Shown: in pieces, positions 1 to 4,501 of the stretch | How positions within the stretch are numbered: the first letter of the stretch is position 1 | Layout: each line of letters starts with the position of its first letter | NCBI GenBank assembly: GCA_016206955.1 | Contig: JACQQO010000048.1 | Location: 1-5,632, forward strand | DNA from: Candidatus Omnitrophota bacterium | GTDB taxonomy: Bacteria > Omnitrophota > Omnitrophia > Omnitrophales > Danuiimicrobiaceae | DNA: 5,632 nucleotides | Direction of reading: 5' to 3' | Made by a program: the position numbers and the translations under genes | Notes under the pieces: generated by a model | The model's input: the letters and a program-made list of their open reading frames with translations, nothing else | What the model was told of the DNA's origin: nothing | The model's database searches: none

Positions 1-325
1 GAGGATACGAATAATAATAAGGCCGCGGCAGAAGAATTTTACTTCCCTTTTCAAAACTACGAAAAATAAGGTCGAGCGCTTCTGAAGCCCCATTCGTGAT
101 GACAAAGTTTTCTGCCGTGGAGCCGGCGTATTCTTTGGCAAGTGCTTCGCGGAGCGCTACCTCGCCTTGTATGAGACCGTATCGGAGATCCCTTTTAATA
201 TCGATTCCCTGGAAAGCTTCCTTCGGCGGAGGAAGATCCGGTTGGCCGGAGCCAAAACTGATCACGCCATTGCCTTGTTTACCGATTAAATCTGCCGGAC
301 TTTTAAGTTTTAAAATTTCTGCCAT
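1..325 (-). CDS. PLP-dependent aminotransferase, class I/II (N-terminal 108 codons, runs off left edge)
   Basis: I see an intact reading frame from ATG at 325 to the window edge. Features typical of fold-type I aminotransferases appear in order: a substrate-side segment GSGQPDLPPP (residues 25-34), LRYGLIQGEVALREALAKEY (47-66), which matches the family's Y-x-G-x-x-x-LR-x-A pattern, the cofactor phosphate-loop segment TNGASEALDL (77-86), and LLPRPYYYSYP (98-108), matching the 'P-x-Y-x-x-Y' strand. The catalytic lysine would lie downstream, outside the window. The family transfers amino groups between amino acids and 2-oxo acids using PLP in the cytosol; the substrate cannot be read from this fragment. 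It begins 12 nt after the stop of the lipoyl-like gene, so it is probably cotranscribed and translationally coupled with it. The nearest AAGGA lies 15 nt upstream at the end of that gene, a long spacing. Confidence 0.85.
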   Translation of the reverse strand, partial: MAEILKLKSPADLIGKQGNGVISFGSGQPDLPPPKEAFQGIDIKRDLRYGLIQGEVALREALAKEYAGSTAENFVITNGASEALDLIFRSFEKGSKILLPRPYYYSYP

Positions 326-337
326 GATAAACTTTTT

Positions 338-574
338 TTATCCTTCTTCAATCTCACACAAAATATCGCCGATACTGACCGTATCACCTTCGCCGAAAAA
401 AACTTCTCCCAAAATTCCGGAGCAAGGCGAAATCACTTTAAACGTTCCGGCTTCAGAAATAATTTCAACTAAATCAGACCCCTCGTCGACATGATCGCCT
501 TCTTCATGATACCAATAATGAATGGTTCCTTCTTCCATTCCTTCCGCAAATGGTTCCAAAATCACTTCAGCCAT
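338..574 (-). CDS. Stand-alone lipoyl/biotinyl-like domain protein lacking the acceptor lysine
   Basis: This 78-residue protein is a complete lipoyl-type beta-barrel and nothing else. The landmarks are EGMEEGTIHYW (11-21), EEGDHVDEGSDLVEI (24-38), SPCSGIL (49-55) and EGDTVSIGDILCEIEE (62-77). Such domains normally carry lipoate on the lysine of an E/T-D-K-A turn, 8 residues before the SP. Here the turn reads S40-E41-A42-G43, so alanine occupies the lysine position. The only lysine in the protein is K46, four residues further on. I therefore doubt it is lipoylated in the usual way. ATG at 574 was chosen because the domain starts there and a GAGG lies 9 nt upstream (584-587). It overlaps the lipA stop by 8 nt, which suggests translational coupling with the lipoyl synthase. 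It could be a degenerate E2 lipoyl domain, a scaffold or regulator, or a domain modified unusually; the sequence does not decide. Confidence 0.85.
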   Translation of the reverse strand: MAEVILEPFAEGMEEGTIHYWYHEEGDHVDEGSDLVEIISEAGTFKVISPCSGILGEVFFGEGDTVSIGDILCEIEEG

Positions 575-1505
575 GATCACAAACCTCGTCCAATGTTGTT
601 GCTGCGTTTCGTGAAAAAAAGGGGACGGGCAGGACTTCTTGCCTGTCCCCTTTTTTTGATCTTTGATACGTTTCCCCGGCATGATAAGAACTCCGAACAT
701 ACGGCCCGGAGTATACTTCTTTAAACCCCAATTTTCGTCCTTCCTCTTCAAAAAAAGCAAAGATATCCGGAGAAACAAATTCTTCCACTTCCAGTTTCCC
801 TTCCTTCGGTTTCAAATACTGCCCAATCGTTACAATTTCACAACCCACCGCTCTTAAATCTCTAAGCGCTTCGCTCGCTTCTTCAAGCCGCTCGCCCAAG
901 CCGAGCATCAACCCGCTTTTCGTCACAATTGAGGGGTCATAGGCCTTGATGTGTTTCAAAACTTGAAGCGAGCGCGCATAAGCGGCCTGAGGCCGCACAC
1001 GTTTCGTCAAACGCTCCACTGTTTCCAAATTATGATTAAACACATTTGGACGGGCGTCGCATACGTGCTCAATCAAAGAGGGTTTGGCGTGAAAATCAGG
1101 CGTTAGAACTTCGATGGTGGCGTCCGGAAGCAGGCGGCGAATCGCCGCAATGGTTTGGCGAAACGCTTCCGCACCTTCGTCTTCAAGATCATCACGAGCA
1201 ACAGAAGTCACCACCACATGATGAAGGCCTAATTTTAAAGCTGCTTCAGCTACACGTTCGGGCTCATCTTCTTCTACCAAATTTGGCTTTCCCACCGGGA
1301 TTGCGCAAAATCCGCAGCGGCGCGTACAAATATCCCCCAAAATCATGAAGGTTGCTGTGCGCCGTGAAAAACACTCGAAACGGTTCGGACAAAGGGCAGA
1401 TTCACAAACGGTATTTAATTTGTAATCTGCCAGAATTTCATGTGTTTGAAGTGTGGAACCGGCGGGAATTTCACGCCTCAGCCACTCGGGAAAACGTTTT
1501 TTCAA
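567..1505 (-). CDS. lipA: Lipoyl synthase LipA (radical SAM), with palindrome-derived C-terminal tail
   Basis: LipA inserts two sulfur atoms into protein-bound octanoyl groups, making lipoyl cofactors for 2-oxoacid dehydrogenases and glycine cleavage. In the 312-residue product the auxiliary [4Fe-4S] motif CX4CX5C is C34, C39, C45. The radical SAM motif CX3CX2C is C60, C64, C67 inside ILGDICTRRCGFC. The RSSYHA motif, whose serine binds the auxiliary cluster, is at 271-276. The start is TTG at 1505: AGGA lies 7 nt upstream (1513-1516), and KKRFPEWLRREIP is a normal LipA N-terminus. A second in-frame TTG at 1586 would add 27 residues encoded by a palindrome and would overlap the predicted promoter, so I reject it. 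After RSSYHA the protein continues for 36 residues; residues 284-297 are translated from a second copy of the palindrome, and the frame ends 8 nt inside the lipoyl-like gene. Core function is near certain; the tail is unusual. Confidence 0.95.
   Translation of the reverse strand: MKKRFPEWLRREIPAGSTLQTHEILADYKLNTVCESALCPNRFECFSRRTATFMILGDICTRRCGFCAIPVGKPNLVEEDEPERVAEAALKLGLHHVVVTSVARDDLEDEGAEAFRQTIAAIRRLLPDATIEVLTPDFHAKPSLIEHVCDARPNVFNHNLETVERLTKRVRPQAAYARSLQVLKHIKAYDPSIVTKSGLMLGLGERLEEASEALRDLRAVGCEIVTIGQYLKPKEGKLEVEEFVSPDIFAFFEEEGRKLGFKEVYSGPYVRSSYHAGETYQRSKKGDRQEVLPVPFFSRNAATTLDEVCDHG
614..657. repeat. Palindromic repeat, copy 1 (inside the 3' end of lipA)
   Basis: Seven A's (614-620), arm GGGGACGGGCAGG (621-633), a 4-nt loop, arm ending TGCCTGTCCCC (640-650) and seven T's (651-657) can form a stem of up to 20 bp. 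As plus-strand RNA the stem is complete with two G-U pairs (627:644, 632:639). As minus-strand RNA the core is 11 bp with one A-C mismatch and an 8-nt loop. It has the form of a bidirectional intrinsic terminator but lies within the open lipA frame. It shares the same oriented design as the copy at 1530-1569. The form resembles REP or other dispersed palindromic elements; the family assignment is inference. Confidence 0.85.
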
Positions 1506-1529
1506 GTTGCAATCCTGTCTATAAAAATC

Positions 1530-1569
1530 AAAAAGGGGACAGGCAGGCAATCTTGCCTGTCCCCTTTTT
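1530..1569. repeat. Palindromic repeat, copy 2 (leader hairpin just upstream of lipA)
   Basis: Five A's (1530-1534), arm GGGGACAGGCAGG (1535-1547), loop CAAT, arm CTTGCCTGTCCCC (1552-1564) and five T's (1565-1569) form a stem of 18 bp with one G-U pair (1546:1553) on the plus strand. The minus-strand RNA forms a perfect 11-bp GGGGACAGGCA core with an 8-nt loop, extended by the A/T runs. It is in the same orientation as copy 1, about 900 bp away. The predicted lipA transcription start (about 1570) falls at its foot, so on the minus strand it would be the 5'-terminal structure of the lipA mRNA, followed by a U-rich stretch and then the ribosome binding site. Confidence 0.85.
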
Positions 1570-1576
1570 GTGAGTT

Positions 1577-1605
1577 CTTCTATCAAAAAAGGAGCTAACT
1601 GTCAA
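1577..1605 (-). promoter_or_regulatory. Candidate sigma-70-type promoter for lipA
   Basis: On the minus strand a consensus -35 TTGACA (1600-1605) is followed, after exactly 17 nt, by TAGAAG (1577-1582), a 4/6 match to the -10 box. The -10 is preceded by TGA, giving the extended -10 TGn. The predicted transcription start is near 1570, at the foot of the leader hairpin. This would let lipA, the lipoyl-like gene and the aminotransferase be expressed separately from the plsC unit. It also argues against the TTG at 1586 as a start, since that codon lies within the promoter. Confidence 0.6.
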
Positions 1606-1620
1606 GTTGTTGGATAGTTA
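1596..1620. promoter_or_regulatory. Imperfect inverted repeat overlapping the lipA -35 box (possible operator)
   Basis: Arms TAACTGTC (1596-1603) and GATAGTTA (1613-1620) pair over 8 positions, with one G-T wobble, around a 9-nt centre. The left arm and centre cover the -35 hexamer at 1600-1605, a position suited to a repressor site. It could instead be a weak hairpin at the end of the plsC transcript, since it starts 5 nt past the plsC stop and six U's follow nearby. The arms are AT-rich and short, so chance is possible. Confidence 0.3.
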
Positions 1621-1625
1621 CAGCT

Positions 1626-2279
1626 TTAACGAAGCTGATTGATTTGGTCCATGATCAGCTTTGTTTTTTCTGCGATCATTTCTTCGGTGACTTCTTCCGG
1701 TTCAGGCTTCCCAAAACAGAGCGGTTTCCCGATCCGAACTTCCAAAGTTCCGCGCTTCGGAATCCATTTGAACGGAGGAAGAGCTTCTTCCGTTCCACGC
1801 AGTCCCATTGGAATAATAGGGCAACCGGTTTTCAGACCCAAAATGGCTGCGCTGGTTCCAAGCTTAAGTCCCGGGATTACTGCTCCCTTCCTACGGGCTT
1901 TGTATTTCGTCCATGCATGAAGGCCTTCCGGAAAAATAGTCGCAAAATATCCCTGATTAAGCGCCCATTCTGTTTTTTTGACCGTCCCGTTAATCACAAT
2001 GACAGGACAACAGGCATAAAACCAATGAAGATAAGGCGACACATACGTGGTTTTACCGATGACCCAATATGAACCGTGAAGCGATTTTCTCTGGATTAAG
2101 ACGTGCCCAACCAACGGGACGTCGAGATAACTTTGATGATTCGCTACCAAAATGGCCGGCCCTCGTTCTGGTACATGTTCTAAACCATGAATTTCGATTT
2201 TGTATAAGCGGCGGAATAAGCCGTGAATGATTCGGGAAAGAAATCTGAATTTCCAATTATCAGGACGCGTTAATTCCAA
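1626..2279 (-). CDS. plsC: 1-acyl-sn-glycerol-3-phosphate acyltransferase-like protein (PlsC family)
   Basis: The 217-residue length is typical of PlsC/LPLAT enzymes, which acylate lysophosphatidic acid to phosphatidic acid at the inner membrane. Catalytic motif I HX4D is present in NHQSYLD (47-53: H48, D53). The FPEG motif is at 116-119 and is followed by L rather than the common T. The later GCPIIPMGLRG (152-162) and EVRIGKPL (180-187) segments also match. The start is TTG at 2279 with AAGGA 8 nt upstream (2288-2292); IHGLEHVP at about residue 30 is at the usual distance from the N-terminus. The first 20 nt overlap the end of miaB, so translation is likely coupled. The acyl donor (acyl-CoA or acyl-ACP) and exact acceptor cannot be read from sequence; other lysophospholipid acyltransferases share these motifs. 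Confidence 0.88.
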   Translation of the reverse strand: MELTRPDNWKFRFLSRIIHGLFRRLYKIEIHGLEHVPERGPAILVANHQSYLDVPLVGHVLIQRKSLHGSYWVIGKTTYVSPYLHWFYACCPVIVINGTVKKTEWALNQGYFATIFPEGLHAWTKYKARRKGAVIPGLKLGTSAAILGLKTGCPIIPMGLRGTEEALPPFKWIPKRGTLEVRIGKPLCFGKPEPEEVTEEMIAEKTKLIMDQINQLR

Positions 2280-3414
2280 ATGGGAAATCCTTGTTGCTGA
2301 TTCGCTTTTGAATTTCCAGAAGTTCGTGATGCCTGCGTTTTTTTACATCCATCGGAATATCATCCGGCAATTTAGCGGCAGGCGTTCCCGGACGGAGCGA
2401 ATATTTAAATAGATAGGCGCCTCCAAAACGGATTTCTTCGAGTGCTCTCTTGGTAGCTTTGTGATCTTCCTCCGTTTCACCTGAAAAACCGGTAATCATA
2501 TCCGTTGTGATAGAAATATCCGGAACTAGCTCACGCAGCCGATCGATTTTTGCTTTGTAGTCTTGATATGTATGAAGACGTTTCATGCGTTTTAAGATGC
2601 GGTCGGAACCGGATTGAAGCGGAAGATGAAAATGGCGCGAAATCTTCGGATTTCGCGCAATCACTTGAAATAATTCCTCGGTCGCGTCGTGAGGATGTGA
2701 CGTGGTGAATGAAATTTGTTCGAGCCTTTCAATCTGGCATAGCATTTCGAGAAGTTGAGGAAAGGACACAGATTTCTCCCCATGATAAGAATTCACATTC
2801 TGCCCCAACAACGTTATGTGCTTCACTCCTTCGCTTACCAAACGACTCGCTTCGCGAAATACTTCACGCGCCGGCATCGACACTTCCCTCCCGCGCGTAA
2901 CTGGAACAATGCAGTAGGTACACACTTTATCGCAGCCCGTCATGATGGGAAGCCAGGCGTGAAAAGCGTTGTCGCGTTTAATGAGATCAGTATATTCAAT
3001 CGAAATGCCATCTCGTTTGATTTGCGCAACTTGTTTGCGTGTTCGTAACACTTCTTCAATCAATGAAGGCAATTCTTTAATATTGCGTGTGCCAACCATA
3101 AAATCAAGGTCGGGAAAACGCCTAAAGAGTTTTTCCTTGTGCTCTTCTACCATACAGCCCATCAAGCCAACGATTATTTCAGGTTTTGTTTTCTTAATCT
3201 TGCTGAGCTTCCCAAGCCGGCTATAGACTTTATCCTCCGCATGCTCGCGAACAGAACAAGTGTTCATCAAATAAACGTCGCTGCCATTACCTTCTCCAAT
3301 CACCTCAAATCCCGCGGCTTCGAGAAACCCTCTTGCCACTTGGCTGTCATATTCATTCATTTGACAGCCAAAGGTTTCGATGGAAATTTTGTGAGATGAC
3401 ACTTTTTTAATCAT
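2260..3414 (-). CDS. miaB: tRNA-2-methylthio-N6-dimethylallyladenosine synthase MiaB, lacking the C-terminal TRAM domain
   Basis: MiaB adds the methylthio group to i6A37 of tRNAs reading UNN codons. The N-terminal UPF0004 cluster cysteines are C17 (TFGCQMNEYDSQ), C53 (NTCSVREHAEDK) and C87 (GLMGCMVEE). The radical SAM triad is C161, C165, C168 in GCDKVCTYCIVPVTRGRE. LLGQNVNSYHG and the late SLRPGTPAAKLPDD segment are also typical of MiaB. The product is 384 residues and stops at EIQKRISNKDFPFGINAS, where relatives continue with a TRAM RNA-binding domain of about 60 residues. The following DNA encodes plsC in another frame, and I see no TRAM-like sequence out of frame. The stop overlaps plsC by 20 nt. 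The gene follows the DoxX gene by 24 nt. No good Shine-Dalgarno precedes the ATG at 3414. MtaB or RimO are less likely given the motifs. Confidence 0.93.
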   Translation of the reverse strand: MIKKVSSHKISIETFGCQMNEYDSQVARGFLEAAGFEVIGEGNGSDVYLMNTCSVREHAEDKVYSRLGKLSKIKKTKPEIIVGLMGCMVEEHKEKLFRRFPDLDFMVGTRNIKELPSLIEEVLRTRKQVAQIKRDGISIEYTDLIKRDNAFHAWLPIMTGCDKVCTYCIVPVTRGREVSMPAREVFREASRLVSEGVKHITLLGQNVNSYHGEKSVSFPQLLEMLCQIERLEQISFTTSHPHDATEELFQVIARNPKISRHFHLPLQSGSDRILKRMKRLHTYQDYKAKIDRLRELVPDISITTDMITGFSGETEEDHKATKRALEEIRFGGAYLFKYSLRPGTPAAKLPDDIPMDVKKRRHHELLEIQKRISNKDFPFGINAS

Positions 3415-3438
3415 GATGAGGGCAACACAGCTTATTAT

Positions 3439-3825
3439 TTAATTTTTCTGATCCAAGCACCATTTCACGCCGCCGCGGCAGGCGATGAAGAGAAAAACAA
3501 AGCAATAGAGGACTGCCATTTCACCCTTGTTGATGGCTGGGAAAAATTCGGGGCCGAATTGGAACTTCCAATGGAACTGGAAATAGGCCACGACCATCTC
3601 GCCGCTTGTGATGAAAGCCGCCCAGCGGGTTTTGAATCCTACCATCACCAAGAAGCCGCCAATCAACTCAATGAGTCCGCCAATCCAAATTTGGGATCCC
3701 ACTGCAGGCTGAAACTCGCTTAAAATGCCAAAAATTTTCTGCACCCCGTGAAAAGCAAACATAAATCCAACTACGATACGCATAAGTGCGTATGCGTGAT
3801 CCGTATATTTGGCAAGTTGATTCAT
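3439..3825 (-). CDS. DoxX-family integral membrane protein
   Basis: This 128-residue protein has four hydrophobic segments (about 12-34, 44-64, 67-83 and 102-117). The opening LMRIVVGFMFAFHGVQKIFG is characteristic of the DoxX/DoxD-like family, as is the GGLIELIGGFLVMVGFKTRWAA stretch (49-70). Family members are small inner-membrane proteins; in mycobacteria DoxX is linked to redox and thiol stress, but no reaction can be deduced here. The start is ATG at 3825: a strong AAAGGAGG (3833-3840) lies 7 nt upstream, inside the end of msrA, and the ATGA overlap (3822-3825) couples it to msrA. An in-frame start at 3852 would add nine charged residues with no family support. The pairing with an exported methionine sulfoxide reductase fits a role in envelope oxidative stress, which is inference. 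Confidence 0.9.
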   Translation of the reverse strand: MNQLAKYTDHAYALMRIVVGFMFAFHGVQKIFGILSEFQPAVGSQIWIGGLIELIGGFLVMVGFKTRWAAFITSGEMVVAYFQFHWKFQFGPEFFPAINKGEMAVLYCFVFLFIACRGGVKWCLDQKN

Positions 3826-4424
3826 TTTCCTACCTCCTTTTCTTTTCCCCACATACGTGTAATAAAGCCAGCTCTACCGGAACCAACTTTGTAGCGTTCA
3901 TAATGATCGAAATTTTTAAGGTAGTACTTCTGATGATAACCTTCGGCAGGATAAAATGGCGAGGCTTCGATAATTTCGGTGGCGATTGGGCGCTTAAACA
4001 TTCCTGATTTCGCAAGTTTTTCTTTGGATTCAAGTGCGATACGTTTTTCCTCTTCGTCGCGGTAAAAAATCGCGGTCTTGTACTGAGTTCCCCGATCGGA
4101 AAATTGACCTCCTTGATCGGTGGGATCGATCGTTCGCCAATAAGTTTCGATCAGGTCGGCATACGTCACTTTTGAAGGATCATACGTCACTTCGATGGCT
4201 TCGATATGCCCCGTCTTCCCAGTGCTCACTTCTTCATAAGTAGGATTTTCTTTTTTGCCGCCGGTATATCCGACTGCCGTGGAGACAACGCCACTCTTTT
4301 GATCAAAGACAGGCTGCATACACCAAAAGCATCCCCCTGCAAAAACTGCTTTTTTTTCTGAAGATGTGTTTCCCATTGAACCTCCTACCACGCCGATAAG
4401 TAAGATGAATAAAAATTTCTTCAT
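3822..4424 (-). CDS. msrA: Peptide-methionine (S)-S-oxide reductase MsrA with N-terminal signal peptide
   Basis: MsrA reduces the S form of methionine sulfoxide in damaged proteins. The catalytic motif AGGCFWC is at 29-35 (nucleophile C32). TAVGYTGG, PTYEEVSTGKTGHIEAIEV, TDQGGQFSDRGTQYKTAIF and PAEGYHQKYY complete the family signature over about 25-180 of 200 residues. Residues 1-18 (MKKFLFILLIGVVGGSMG) form a short basic-hydrophobic export signal with no lipobox cysteine, so the enzyme probably acts in the periplasm or outside. C32 and C35 are the only cysteines; the distal recycling cysteine of the E. coli type is absent, so C35 would have to resolve C32. ATG at 4424 has AGGA 8 nt upstream. 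The gene heads the msrA-DoxX-miaB-plsC string and is transcribed divergently from the radical SAM gene. Confidence 0.95.
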   Translation of the reverse strand: MKKFLFILLIGVVGGSMGNTSSEKKAVFAGGCFWCMQPVFDQKSGVVSTAVGYTGGKKENPTYEEVSTGKTGHIEAIEVTYDPSKVTYADLIETYWRTIDPTDQGGQFSDRGTQYKTAIFYRDEEEKRIALESKEKLAKSGMFKRPIATEIIEASPFYPAEGYHQKYYLKNFDHYERYKVGSGRAGFITRMWGKEKEVGK

Positions 4425-4445
4425 TCCTCAAATCCTAATGGCATT

Positions 4446-4451
4446 ATTCTA
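4446..4451 (-). promoter_or_regulatory. Candidate extended -10 element for msrA operon
   Basis: On the minus strand TAGAAT (5/6 match) is preceded by TGC, giving an extended -10. The -35 region is poor; the best match is TTTAAA with a 16-nt spacer. The predicted start is near 4439, leaving a leader of about 15 nt that contains the AGGA ribosome binding site. Confidence 0.45.
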
Positions 4452-4465
4452 GCAGGAATCGACTG

Positions 4466-4475
4466 GTTTTAAAAC
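4466..4475. promoter_or_regulatory. 10-bp perfect palindrome GTTTTAAAAC between divergent promoters
   Basis: The palindrome lies in the 77-bp intergenic region, about 14 bp from each of the two predicted -10 boxes, where a shared regulator could sit. The pairing does not extend beyond 10 bp and the core is AT-rich, so a chance occurrence is quite possible. Confidence 0.2.
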
Positions 4476-4485
4476 TCTGAATCAT

Positions 4486-4494
4486 TGGTATAAT
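4486..4494 (+). promoter_or_regulatory. Extended -10 promoter (TGGTATAAT) for the PA0069-like radical SAM gene
   Basis: A perfect TATAAT (4489-4494) with an upstream TG (4486-4487) forms a strong extended -10. No recognisable -35 is present at 16-18 nt. The usual 6-7 nt discriminator puts transcription start at about 4501-4502, which is the ATG itself, so there is no room for a ribosome binding site. Confidence 0.6.
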
Positions 4495-4501
4495 AGAGTC
4501 G

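Noticed and set aside
430..470. K46 of the lipoyl-like protein as the lipoylation site
   Set aside because: It lies in the following strand four residues past the hairpin position when aligned on the conserved SP, so it is not the canonical acceptor. Kept only as a point to test.
96..494. Plus-strand reading frame across the aminotransferase and lipoyl-like genes
   Set aside because: It is antisense to two recognisable proteins in the same DNA, crosses both, and has no family features or ribosome binding site.
614..1569. The two palindromes as a CRISPR array
   Set aside because: Only two copies, about 900 bp apart with a complete gene between them, and no spacers of regular size.
1506..1586. 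N-terminal extension of lipA from the in-frame TTG at 1586
   Set aside because: The extra 27 residues are a translated palindrome copy without LipA homology. The TTG lies inside the predicted -10 region and has no ribosome binding site, while TTG 1505 has AGGA at 7 nt and a normal LipA N-terminus.
1644..2072. 142-codon plus-strand reading frame opposite plsC
   Set aside because: No recognisable domain, composition typical of antisense translation, and the opposite strand is a clear acyltransferase gene.
2053..2256. TRAM domain of MiaB continuing in another frame after a frameshift
   Set aside because: The frame gives no TRAM-like pattern, and the same DNA encodes an intact plsC with all catalytic motifs and a good ribosome binding site.
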